Source: Tetrahymena thermophila SB210
Taxonomy: Eukaryota > Ciliophora > Oligohymenophorea > Hymenostomatida > Tetrahymenidae
Assembly (NCBI RefSeq): GCF_000189635.1
Contig: NW_002476452.1
Location: forward strand, 124,001 to 188,000
Reading direction: 5' to 3'
Length of the DNA stretch: 64,000 bases
In this document: piece by piece, positions 12,010-23,504 of the stretch
How positions within the stretch are numbered: position 1 is the stretch's first letter
Layout of the letters: each line of letters starts with the position of its first letter
Notes under the pieces: model-generated
Told to the model about the DNA's origin: nothing
Database searches by the model: none
What the model saw: only the letters and a program-made list of their open reading frames with translations
Made by a program: the position numbers and the translations under genes

Positions 12010-12921
12010 TCATTTAAGCTAGCTAATTATATTATTTAGACGATCTCTCATATTTGAATCATTTATTTCTTCAGCAATTAACTTAGCTTTTTAATATTAT
12101 AATAGAGCCCTGTCCTGATGATAGAGATGTTCATCTTCTGCTCCTAAATTGTAGAAGCACATCATTTTAAGTTTGTTAAGTTCTTATAATTTATCTTCTA
12201 TTTCCTTTTCAGATAATTGGATGTTAGAAGGATTTTTAGCTTTTCCAGTAACTTCTTCTTCTTATTCTTTTTCGTTTTCTTACTGTTTAGATATTTCTTA
12301 TTAATCCTATTAATTACCTTGCTATAGTTCTTTTTATAGTCTTTCAATATAGTGAAGGGCTTTATTTAAACTATCTTGAGCTTTATTATGCTTGTTTAAA
12401 TTGCTTTAAATGGCAGCTTTATTAAACAAAGTAGAAATAATACTGTTTTTAGCATTAAAGTCGTTATCTTAAACTAATCTTTCTTCTAATTCAAGAGCAA
12501 AGTGAACAGCTTTCAAAGCCAAAACGTATTGCTTGCGCTTTTAGTAAATGCATGCTAAATTGTTAAATGTTAAAACTTTCATTTCTCCATATTTTATAAC
12601 AGGCTTAACAAATTTGTGAATTGATTTATGCATCAAAATATCAACAGCTTTCAAAAGAAAGTGAATTGCCTTTTCGTTATTATTGCAGTTGAAATGATCC
12701 ATAGCTATTTTATTGATAGATAACGCATAATCAATGAATTAATCAGAAAAATTAAATGGAATATCTGCATATCCTAATCCAGCCGACAAATAATCTGTGC
12801 ATAACAAAATTAATCTCTCCTAATGCAGTAATTTATTTTCAGAATTTGGATCCTTTTTCTTCTCAAATTCCATGACATTATAAAGTAAGCTAAGTATCTA
12901 GCTTCTGTCAGGTTTACTCAT
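12010..12921 (-). CDS. Tetratricopeptide-repeat (TPR) protein
   Basis: Intronless, 303 residues, start ATG 12921, stop TGA 12010-12012. At least four helix-pair repeats of TPR type are visible: around residues 65-95 (NNNEKAIHFLLKAVDIL), 110-145 (LACIYQKRKQYVLALKAVHF), 155-185 (AAIQSNLNKHNKAQDSLNKA) and 245-285 (YNLGAEDEHLYHQDRALLQY). Between repeats three and four lies a charged Gln/Glu/Lys-rich linker of about 45 residues. TPR proteins are scaffolds for protein-protein contacts; partner and compartment cannot be read from the sequence. No signal peptide or membrane segment. The frame is open with many in-frame TAA/TAG glutamines, as in its neighbours. It converges on the surface-protein gene and lies downstream of the SNARE gene on the same strand. 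Confidence 0.8.
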
Positions 12922-13148
12922 ACTGTATTGCTATAAATTGTATAATAAATGTAATTTTGCAGTTATTCTTTTAACAATTGAATATATTAAATAAATATCA
13001 GATATAAAAAAACAAAAATTAAAAATTTTAGTAGAAATTAATCAAAATGTTTGTTTATTTATTTTTTATATGTTCATTAATTAATTAATTAAAATAAATG
13101 GTTAATTAAACTAACAAAAACTCTATAAAAAATAAATTAATATTGAAA

Positions 13149-14322
13149 TCAACTGAATAAAATCTTTTATATCATTAATATTATGCAAATTGCTATGACA
13201 AATGAAATAATTATCTATCTTTTATGTTCTTCAAATTTTATTTTCATCAAAAACTACTCTATTTATGGTAGGGCATCTATTTATTTTAAATTATTATTAT
13301 TATTATATATTTATTTCTTCGACTTAAGAAAATTTTACTTGCAATTGCTTGCATTTTCGAATTGGAAAGCTTAAGAGACTAATTCTAATTATAAAGCTAG
13401 CTTTTTATCAACTAAGCTTCTCTTTTTATTTCAAATATTATTTATTAAATACTTTGAAAATTTATGATTTAAATATTAACCTTATAATGCTATTACTCTT
13501 GTTTAAAGAAGAATCTAACTAAATAACATTTTTAAGGAGCTATTTATCTTCTTCATCATCTTAATTATCGCCTATGTGCTTTCTTTATGATTTAGTGTAA
13601 ATTGCCTGCTCAAACAATTACATTTTTTTCTTATTAAAGTCTACTGTTTACTATAGAAAGTTAATAATAAATATTGCATAAACTTGTAGAAAAGTAATAA
13701 AAAATCAAATAAAAAGTTGTAGCGTTTGATAATTATAAAAGAATCTTTGAAAAATACTGATTCTACATTAATTTATTAAGATTAATTAATACCGATAGTT
13801 GTTTATGCTCTCTTTAACTTTCCTTTAAAATTTCTTTAAATCTTTATATAAGGTTATTTTTTACAAAAGCTTGTTTGTCATCCTACTAAATTTCTACATT
13901 TTAGATCAACTTTTCTGTCTTATATAAAAAATAAATAATTGTTTGTTTCATTAAAAACTAATTATTTATATGTCTATGCATCTATTTATTGCTAATGCTA
14001 AAAAATAATTTTGTACTTATTCTATCAAATTTTTTGCTTCCTATTCATGAATATTAAACTCCTCAAAATTTTGGTCTATATTTTTTCCTTAACTGCCTTT
14101 TTTATGTTATTTTTTTAAACCTCCTTCATGATCAACAGTGCCTCTTTTAATGATAAAGCAAAAATCTTGTTTAATAGTGACGTAATTTATATAAATGATT
14201 ATTTACTCCAAATCCATAATCTGTTTAGAAATGTTAAGCGAAATCTGATTAATCAAGTTAAGTTCTTGCTTTAATGAATTTTAAAGATTGTAATACTCTT
14301 TTTTGAATATTTCCCAGCTCAT
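13149..14322 (-). CDS. GOSR1: Golgi Qb-SNARE of GOS28/GOSR1 type
   Basis: Five exons: 14207-14322, 14017-14143, 13793-13918, 13481-13650 and 13149-13416, total 268 residues (human GOS28 is 250). All junctions are GT-AG and keep frame. The N-terminus (MSWEIFKKEYYNLQNSL) matches the WEDLRKQARQLENEL start of GOS28. Residues about 103-122 (IQRFKEILKESQREH) match its mid-region helix. The SNARE motif spans roughly residues 165-230, followed by a short linker (ALPQIEQFLMKIKFEEHKR) and a C-terminal membrane anchor with nothing beyond it. GOS28 works in ER-Golgi and intra-Golgi vesicle fusion as a cytosol-facing tail-anchored protein. Residues 80-100 are divergent. Alternatives such as membrin (GOSR2) are possible but fit less well at both ends. 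Confidence 0.75.
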
Positions 14323-14806
14323 CACCTATCAACTTCAAACAAATACCTTTGCTATATTATTTTTTACTAAAGCTTTCCTTTTTATGTATTTTTGATAATT
14401 TATAAATTTTTTAGCGTTTTGCAAACTAATTAATTATGAATTAAAAATATTTGATATTCTTTAGAAAAAAAATTTAGTAAACAAATCTTAAACGAGCTCA
14501 TCAAATAAAAATATTATTTATTGAATGAATGAATGACATGGTAAAAAATAAATATTATTTAAAGAGTTCCTAATAAAATCCTAATCAAAGAAATTTAAGA
14601 ATTCATATAATAAAGTTGATAAAATTATTTAGATTAAATAAAAATGGTCTTTTTTAGCTAGATTTTTGTTGTTTGTTTATTTATTTAGGCTAGAATCGAC
14701 TAAACTATATTTAAATGGTTAATAATTAATTACAAAACAAATAATTTGATTTAGTTTTTTGTCATTAAATTTTTAGAATTTTGTATAATAAGTGGCTAAA
14801 AAACTA

Positions 14807-15610
14807 TCAAATCTCTACCATTGTCTTCGCTAGCCATTCTATAACTTGTTGATGACCCTACTCTATAAAATATTTTCAAATAAAACTTATTAAATGACAA
14901 AATATGATAGATGAAAATTACTTAGTTTATTACTGCCTTGTATATTGTTTACAATTCTATGATTCTCTCTATTTTATTACCATATTAATTACGTTAATAA
15001 TAGAATGTCTAAGCTTTTCAAAATAAAATATAAGGAGCAAATTAATACCCTGGAATGGATGCATCTTTAAGCAAGTCTTCTACTTTATTTTTAATTTCAC
15101 CTTCTACCTTAATATCAGATTTATTTATAAATACACAGATAGGCACCTTTATAAGGTTTCTTTCTTTCAATAACTATTAAAGGGCATCTAAAGAATCTTA
15201 AAATGATTCCATAGAGCTGCCATCAACCACAAAAACTATTCCCTAAGCTCCAATATAATGATGTCTCCAGAAGATTCTCTTTCTTTCACATCCAGCAAAA
15301 TCCTTAATTTTTTATAAAATGAACAAATATGCATGAAAGTAATTAAAAAAAAGCTCGATTTACATAAAACTAAAGCCAAAATTTATCCTTTTTAACATCA
15401 ATAATGTCAAGATCGTTTGTTTCTACATAATTATTTTCATTCAATTCTTTTCCATTTACACATTATACAAAACCTACAAAAATAATAAAGCTTTATTTAA
15501 CTGAAAAGAAAAACAATTTTGTAAATACATGTTTTTCCACTCTTTTCTATTCCTAAAACTAAAATCTTTCTCTACTTTTTGCTAAAATTCTTTTCGTAAT
15601 TATTGCCCAT
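14807..15610 (-). CDS. ARF-like small GTPase, divergent
   Basis: Five exons: 15529-15610, 15364-15473, 15049-15302, 14922-14968 and 14807-14862, total 182 residues, the usual ARF/ARL length. MGNNYEKNF at the start offers Gly2 for N-myristoylation. G1 is GIEKSGKT at 20-27. The ARF-type switch II is DFAGCERKRIFWRHHY, where ARFs have DVGGQ: the catalytic Gln position is Cys and the second Gly is kept. VFVVD precedes the DGSS loop, G4 is NKSD, and G5 is probably GSNK. The C-terminal helix reads VIEWLAKTM, as in ARLs. ARF/ARL proteins recruit effectors to membranes when GTP-bound; loss of the Gln predicts weak intrinsic hydrolysis. The fourth exon (47 nt) is the least certain, but phases match only with it included. 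Confidence 0.8.
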
Positions 15611-16912
15611 ATTTCTAATTTCAATAAATTCTTTGTATTTATGTTTAACTTTAAAGATTATTAATTAAAAATATTCAATAAATAAAATAATTTGTATGGC
15701 AATTTATAACATCAACTATTCATACACACACAACTAAATGTTTTTATTCTATTTAAATCTAAATTTAGCATTAACTATTCTTTATTATTATTACAACAAA
15801 TTTTATCATTTTTCAATCCTAATCTAGATAGCAAATTCATAATTACATATAATTTTAGCAAAAGTGTAAAATATTCATTTTTAATTTTTAAAATGTAAAA
15901 ATATCAATCTATTAAATAAATAAATAAATAAATAAAATAAAATAAAATAAAATGAGATTCAAACTTTCTTTTGGTTAAATTAGAAATTTTATGAATATAC
16001 TTTTTTAGCACATTAATGGTATTTAAATTTAGTTTATTAAATTTGAACATCACAAATCGACTATATATTTTTTATTTCTGATCATTATTAAAGTAAGGAA
16101 AATAAGGTATTTTATCTTTATTTAATAATATAATATTAATTAAATAATATATAAGTGTAATCTAACTATTAGCATTTCTAAAAATATTTTTAACCATTCA
16201 AAATATTAGAAATTTTAAAAGATATTTACCTTAATAATCATTTAATTTTAATCAATAAATTAAAAAGTGAAAATCCTAGATTATATAACCAAAAGAAAAT
16301 GCTTTAAGGGAATCCTATTAAAATTTAAATCTAAAAAAACAAACAAATCAAACTAAAACTAAAAAATCTAGACGAATTTTAAAAACATTTTTAAAAATTT
16401 GAATTTTAAAGATAAAAATATGAATTTATTTAATTTGTTTTTAAACTAGAAAAAAAAAAATCTTATCTTAATTTATTAATTTAAGAATTTAGTATTGACA
16501 AATGATAAATCTACCAATTTCTATTATAAGTTCAGAAGAAAAATCTTTTCTTGTTATCAACTAATTGAAGTAGATTGAAAAAAAATTGATTTTTCAGATA
16601 GACACTCACTAGTAAATACTTCTTTTATAATACATAAGAAATAGTACTAATTATTTAGCTCCATCTTAGACAATCTCAATTAAATGAATATTTTTGCTGT
16701 CTATGTTTAATTTTAAGAATATTGTGTCTACAATAAAAAGTACTTAAAAATGAGGCTACTATAATAAGTAATTACATTTAATATATTTGTTTAGCTTTTA
16801 ATTAAAACGGAATTTTATGGTTTATTAAATTCATTCAATCAAAATTAAGATAATTAAACATAAATAAATAAATAAATAATTTATTATACTAAAAATTCAT
16901 AATAAAAACATA
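15611..16912. other. AT-rich intergenic region between divergent genes
   Basis: Holds the promoters of the ARF-like gene (minus) and the LRR-like gene (plus). An AAAT/AAAAT microsatellite lies at about 15912-15953. No exon or RNA gene was recognised. Confidence 0.5.
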
Positions 16913-18862
16913 ATGAATAAAGAAACATTAAAAAATATCTAAGAAATTTAAGAAGTTCCTGTGAGGTTTTATTCTTAGAATTCTTAGTTTAGCAGTGTTT
17001 CACTTTTTTAAACAATTTATGGCATTAATGGTATCAATTAATATGTAAATTAATTTGATTTACCTATTTTTAGGTAGAAAAACATTGATAACTTGGTAAT
17101 CAAGATGACTAAGTAAGAACAAGCTAGCCAACTGATTGTGGATTGGCATATTGCTCTTTTAAAAACTTTTACGTTTAAAAAATTACATATAGAGATCAAT
17201 GCGGTTTCTAATTATTTAAAGAGAATATTCGATTTATAGTCAAGCATTGATACTTTAGAATTATTTTATTATAATTAACATGACTCTAAACCTATTTCTG
17301 ATTTTTTGTCTTGCTAAGATAAAATAAAATCTCTCAAACATCTAACGATGAGTTTCCTATCATTTTAAAGTGATTAAACTAATTTTAAGAGATGCATTCC
17401 ATAATTTATTTCAAATAACATAGATTAACTTGAAACTTTTTAATTAGTTTTAGATATTAAATCAATGCTTTTTACGATTAGAAATATTCTAACAAGTTCT
17501 AAAAAAGATTGTTTATCTGAAAATATGTAACAAATAGATCTTTTCTTCCGTTCATTAAACATATAAAGTGAATAGCTATACTACTAAGACTAAGTATATA
17601 ATTAAGATTAACTTCTACTTAACTTTTTTAGAAAGTTCAAAGGATTAAATAAACTCAGTTTAATATTTTAATAATCTTTACTTGACTTAATTATGTATAA
17701 AAGTGTTTGTGAAGTACTAGAATATTAACAATAATTTAAATCACTTAAAGAACTAGTTATTTTTTTTACCCATTGTAGAATCCAGTTTGATTTACTTTAA
17801 CTGTTTAATATTATTAAAGAATATAAGACTCTTGAAACATTAAGCATTTGTTTGGATTTTGCAACATAAGTTTTAATGTCAAAACCAGAAGAAATAATTA
17901 TATTAGATTCAATTCAGAATTTTAAGCTTAGTCTAGCATATTGTCCTTGCTCTAATCATATAACAGAATACATTTGTTTTAATAGCCTAAAAAAACTGGC
18001 TATTAATTTAAACTATATCAATAATAAAGAAAATCAATCATAAAATTTTTAAAACATATCTTCTTGGATTTAAGATAATTCTATGATTGAGGATCTTTAA
18101 ATTTCTATGTGGAATTCAGCTAACTAAGACTATGAAATATTATCCAGCTTATTACATATCATAGATTAAAAATTAACATCTATCAAATTTTTATAAATTG
18201 AGGGCATTCCTGTAAAGTTTCTTGATACAGAAAAAATAATTTTTTTAAAATAATGTCAGAATTGGTATTTAAGCTTTGATAACTTTGTGCATTTGTCTTA
18301 TTAAGATAATGTTTTGAATATTAAAACTAATGAATAAAGTAAATTAAAATTAAGCATTATTAAATCTACAATAGATTTCACAAAAATCAATTTAAAATAA
18401 ATCTTTTTTAGAATTCAAAATATTATCTTTGAGAATAATTTAACAAGCGATGAAAACTTAGAAGTCTTGATGAATTTATTTTTAGAATGTGGCAAACTAG
18501 AATTATTATATTTAGCTGTAGATTATTTTAACTTGAACAACTAAATGCTTGAATTAATTATCAACAAAATTTTGTAAATTGAAAGCCTAACATCTTTTCA
18601 AATTTATCAGAGATAGAATGTATTTTATATTAGTACAGATTTGCTAAAAAAATTACAACAGCATGTATCAAATAAGATAAGCTTTTATAATTTAAGCTTA
18701 AATAGTTAAACTTACGATTTGTAGAGTTGGTTACGCTAAAGATAAACTTTTTTTAAGCGTATAATAAAAACTTTATAGCTTTATAAACAATCAAATGTTT
18801 TAAAAAATTATAGAAAAGACTTCATAAATTATTTGATTGATTTCTCATACAACAAATCTTGA
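16913..18862 (+). CDS. Unknown protein with LRR-like segments
   Basis: Single exon of 649 residues, ATG 16913 to TGA 18860-18862. A stretch at 17045-17077 looks like a tiny intron but is in frame and needs no splicing. The protein contains about ten loosely spaced beta-strand-like leucine motifs of LxxLxLxx type, for example LKHLTMSF, LNKLSLIF, LKELVIFF, LETLSICL, LKKLAINLNY and LELLYLAV, at irregular spacings. This suggests a divergent LRR or F-box/RNI-like solenoid. It is unlike the regular 30-residue LRRs of 933-6590. No signal peptide or membrane span. Composition is rich in Asn, Gln, Ile and Leu. Function unknown; such families are large in Tetrahymena-like ciliates. Confidence 0.7.
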
Positions 18863-19527
18863 AATAATATTTTTTTAATTAATATTCTATTTTTTTTATA
18901 TTTAAACAAAAATCTATTAATTTTATTTAATGTATCATAATTATAAAATATTTGAAAAGCTCATCATTATTTAAAATATTTCACCATTTTTTATTGTTAT
19001 TTTGAATGTCTAGAATATTATTTCATCTTCATTATTACAACTAAATTTGTTTATTTAGTATCTTTTTTTGCTCAACAGGTCACTAACTTTTACAATAAAT
19101 TTATAAATGTTTATTTTATATTTTAAACTTTGAATTCCATTTCTATTATTCTAATTTTAATTTATATAAATTTTTTTTTAATTTATAAACGGGATTATGA
19201 CTAAAAATTTCTTAAAAATCTATAAATTAATAGAATATATGAAAAATATTTCATTAAAATTTGAATATATTTCTCGATTACCTACCTACCTACCTACCTC
19301 ACCCTTACATTTTTTTAAATATTGAATCTGAATCTTTTTTTGAAATCGAGAATAAAGTAAACAATAAATATATTACAATATTAAATTATCAAACTGTTAA
19401 TTATATTAATTACTTAAGCAAAAACCTAAATTATTTACAAACATATTTAAAGATTTTATTTACAGTTAATTATAAATAATGAATTCTGTTTAGTGAGAGA
19501 ATTCATTTATAGTTAGTTAGTTTCTTC
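18863..19527. other. Intergenic region with CCTA microsatellite
   Basis: Between two converging genes. Contains a (CCTA)n tract at 19281-19299. The surrounding short open stretch (19261-19479) has no other coding support. Confidence 0.5.
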
Positions 19528-21046
19528 TCAATATAATAATTTATTTACAAAATGAGCCAAAAGATAAGCATTTAAGAAATATAAAATCTAGAAATTCATA
19601 ATGTTTAGGTAAGATTTTTATTCTGATAAATTTGAAAGGTTAAGATCTTTTTTTTAACTAATAAAGTTATTAATTAATTATAAAGCAGCTTCTGGCTAAT
19701 CCTTTGATACCATATGGCCAGCTTCATGAACAACGTGAAATGAGAAATTAGAAACACTTTTAACTTTTCCAATAACTTGACCATTCATTGTAACATTCTA
19801 ATATGATTCAGCTTAAAATTAATTTTTGTTTTTCCATTCAAAGTTATGAGTCCATTATTCTCCACCACTTTTTTTAATTAATTTTCTTTAATAAATAAGT
19901 TATCTAAATATTTAATTAAATACAGATAGTTGCACATGATATCAAGGTCTCCGCTGTAAATTAAGACTTCAATATTTGCTTCAACAACATTAAGAAGATC
20001 TTTAACTGCAGAACGATTTTCTAGAGTTATCATTTCGTCATAAACATTATTTACACATGAAGTCCATTTTCTGCCATCAACTCCTAAGATTTATTGCACA
20101 TCTTTTCTAGTTAAGAATTTTTAAAGATTATTATCTTCATCAAAACAAGTACTATCTAAACATGGTTTTTTATAGTTATAAAAATTTGCACTGCTATTAA
20201 TTACAATCTCTGTGAATGGAGGTTCACATACTTCGCTTTATTCGCTATGAGGAGCTTCAGCTTTAATTAATTTTGCACATTCTACAAATTACTATGATGT
20301 ACTTTTGTATGTTTCTTTATCTATCAAGCCGTTCTTGTATGTAAATTCGGCATAGGAAGGTCTTTGGTAGTAAGGGTCAACCTAATTAAAAAATTTATTC
20401 ATTTTAATTTATTTATTATTTTTCAATTTGTGTTAAGAAATTAATAAATAAATTCAAATATTAATTATTATTTTTTTACCCAACCATTACCGATCGCAAC
20501 ACCACGGAATTTAATTTAGAGATCTCCAGTTTTAACGATGTAAGAACCTATGGCAGGAATATATTAGCCTGCATATGACTCTCCAGCTATATAGAAATCA
20601 CGATTGACGTATTGAGGATATGTTTATAAAAAGGTTTATAGAACTTTATGCATATGTTATGAAATTTCCTCTTCAGTTTTAAGTATTTCGCTTTTACCTA
20701 AGCTACTGAATCCTGTACCTATTGGCTAATCTACAAATAGAACACTTGCATTGTTATTCCATGAATAAGGGTTGGATACAAGAGTGATATCTTTAGTTAC
20801 TCTAAATGGACCTAATTCTTAAAATAAACCAAGTAAAGAAGAACACCCTGGACCACCATTTAGCCATAGTATAAGAGGGTCAGATGATGGATTATTACGA
20901 GATTCGAATAAAATGTAGAAAATGTCGCTGTCATTTTACATTTTTACCAATCCTGGATAGAAAGTTTCATTCAAGAAAATAGGATTTTGCATAGCAATCG
21001 AGCTGCAAACGAGGAATGAAATCAAAAATATTAACTTTGCTTGCAT
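19528..21046 (-). CDS. Serine carboxypeptidase, S10 family (paralogue 1)
   Basis: Exons 20480-21046, 19924-20381 and 19528-19867, total 454 residues. Starts with a signal peptide ([16 protein letters not shown]). S10 hallmarks: [10 protein letters not shown] oxyanion region at about 75-84, nucleophile GESYAGQ at about 152-158, catalytic Asp in SGDLDIMCN and His in EAGHM. Intron 1 follows GNGW in phase 0 and intron 2 lies inside CNYL in phase 2, exactly as in the two other paralogues. Removes C-terminal residues from peptides in acidic compartments or after secretion. After the usual end (LINNFIS) the frame runs on for about 45 codons; part of that extension ([15 protein letters not shown]) resembles paralogue 2, so it is either a shared tail or conserved 3' sequence. 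Confidence 0.9.
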
Positions 21047-21994
21047 TTATTTTTAATATATCCAATAAATATGTATTATCTAACGAATTAATTAAATTAT
21101 ACTGGTTTTGTAGTAAAAAATTTTTATATTAAATTAATAAAATGCTGATTTATTTTTAATCTTTACAAAAATATTAATAAAGATAAATTTAATCTGTATT
21201 TTTAATTTAAATATTGAGTGGTTATGAGAGAAAAAATTATCTGCTTCTCTATAGAAATGATATTTTATTAATTAGAAAGTAAATAATATTTAATTGACAT
21301 GTAAAGAATCTAGTTATGCTTCAATATTTATTTAGTAATAGTTAATATTACAAGGAAAAAGAGATTAATTTAATATTTATCAAATATTTTCAATCACAAA
21401 TATTTTAATAGAAAACACAGTAATATAAAAATGGGATAAAACTTTTAGCATTAAGCTTGAATTTTTATAATTATTATAATAAATAAATGCTTAAATTGTT
21501 CATTAAAATAGGATAATGTGGTGAGAAATTAATCAAGAATTTATTTTTGTTTTAAAGAATAAAATTGTATAATGGCATAATTAATTTTTATTTTATTTAT
21601 ATATAATACTTCTTAAAGGATGAATAATCTTTTTTAATCAATTTACCTAATTCCTAACTTTAGATTACTTTGGAAGTATTTCAAAAAATTTTTTTTATAT
21701 TAAAAGTTCTAATTAATTAAATTAGTTTTTGTGGCTATCAAAGATTTAGATATAAATTCAATATTAAATTTATTCACTTCATAAATAGTACGAAATTTTT
21801 TTTTTTTTGCTGAATTATTGTGGTAATTATATAAATCAAGTAAATAAGTATCATTAATATAATTTTCATTATCTTATTATATTAAATTTACCAAAACAAA
21901 ATATAAAAGATAAAATTATTAACAGATTTTATTTTGAATTAATATTTAAATATGTTTTTTATTTTGTTTATTATCTTTTATTCCTTGCTCCATT
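21047..21994. other. AT-rich spacer between carboxypeptidase genes
   Basis: Promoter of paralogue 1 and 3' flank of paralogue 2. Nothing else recognised. Confidence 0.5.
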
Positions 21995-23504
21995 TCATTT
22001 TTATAAAAATCTAATAACTGCGTGAGAAACAAAATATATGTTTAAGTAAAATAGTATCTAGAATTCTAACATTTTTAAATAGCTTTCTTGGCTTATAAAA
22101 TTATTAATTAATTGCAAAGCAACTTCTGGCTAATCTTTAGGTACCATATGGCCTGCATTATAAACAATATAAAATTAAAATTTGGAAACTCCTTTTATTT
22201 TTCCTACTTCTTTACCGTTTAATTTAACAGTTTAATATTAGGCAACCTAAAATTAACTCTATTACTTCCAATTAAGATTATTAACCCAATTTTCTGTTCC
22301 ACTATTTTGATTTAATTATTTTAAATTAATTAATACAAGGTTATTTATAGTAAATTATTTGATTACATATAATTGCACATATAGTCTAGATCACCATTAT
22401 ATATCAAGACCTTTAGATCAGCATTAACAATACTAATAAGATCATTGGTTGAAGAACGATTTTCAAGATCTGATAAGGCACTGTACACATTGTCAACACA
22501 AGCACTCCATGTTCTACCTTAAACTCCTAATACTTATTACACATCTTCTCTACTCAAGAATTTTTGAACTTTATCATCATCAGCATCTTCAGAACATGTA
22601 GGATTAACACAAGGAGTTTTATAATTATAAATATCAAAGTTATTCTTTTCTGTAATTTTGTTAAAAGGAGCTTCACATGCATCTGTTAAGATCTATATGG
22701 GAGCTCCAGTTTTTATATACTGTTAGCACACTGCAAATTATTATTAAGTAGCAGTGTAGGTATCTAAATCTATCAGATTATATTTATAAGCATATTCAGC
22801 ATAAGCAGGTTGCTAATAGTAAGGGTCAACCTAATTAATTTAATTAATAAATAAATAAATTTGTTACTTTTACATTTAATCAAGTTTTTTAATTCATATC
22901 ATTCAATTAAATTTTAGTTGAAAGAATATTTTTTTACCCAACCATTGCCAATAGCAACACCACGAAATTTAATTTAGAGATCTCCAGATTTAATGATTAA
23001 AGAGCCTATAGCAGGAATGTATTGGCCTGCATAAGATTCACCAGCGATATAAAAATCGCGATTAACATATTTAGGATAGGTTTACAAAAAGCTTTAAATG
23101 AAGTCATGCATTTGTTTTGCGACCCCTTCTTCAGTATTAGGTATTTAACTTGAACCTAAGTTACTGAATCCTGTTCCAATCGGCTGATCTACAAAGAGAA
23201 CATTAGCTTTATTATTCCATGAATAAGGGTTCGAAGTAAGAGTGTTATCTTAAGTAATTTTATAAGGACCTAATTCCTCAAAAAGTCCAAGCATAGAAGA
23301 GCACCCAGGACCACCATTTAACCATAATATTAGTGGATCACTATTTTTATTTGAGCGAGATTCAAATAAAATGTAGAACATATCACTGTCGCTATTTATC
23401 TTGATCAGCCCTGGATAGAAAGTTTCATTCAAAAAAATAGAATTTTGTAAAGCAACCGAGCTGCAGATAAATAATGTGATTAATAATGCTTGATTTGCTT
23501 GCAT
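21995..23504 (-). CDS. Serine carboxypeptidase, S10 family (paralogue 2)
   Basis: Exons 22938-23504, 22367-22830 and 21995-22301, total 445 residues. The start at 23504 is chosen because a signal peptide ([16 protein letters not shown]) begins there; an in-frame ATG at 23597 would bury it. Exon 1 is 567 nt, identical in length to both paralogues. Catalytic motifs: [25 protein letters not shown] and [12 protein letters not shown]. Same two intron positions and phases as its paralogues. Predicted secreted or lysosomal carboxypeptidase. The C-terminus runs about 30 residues past the end of paralogue 3, ending in a hydrophobic stretch; whether this is translated tail is uncertain only if an unseen splice exists, since the frame is open to TGA 21995-21997. 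Confidence 0.9.

Noticed and set aside
17045-17077. Possible 33-nt intron in the LRR-like gene
   Set aside because: The stretch is in frame and free of TGA, so no splicing is needed to join the two sides.
19261-19479. Short ORF over the CCTA microsatellite
   Set aside because: Low-complexity sequence, no paralogue, no splice or domain support.
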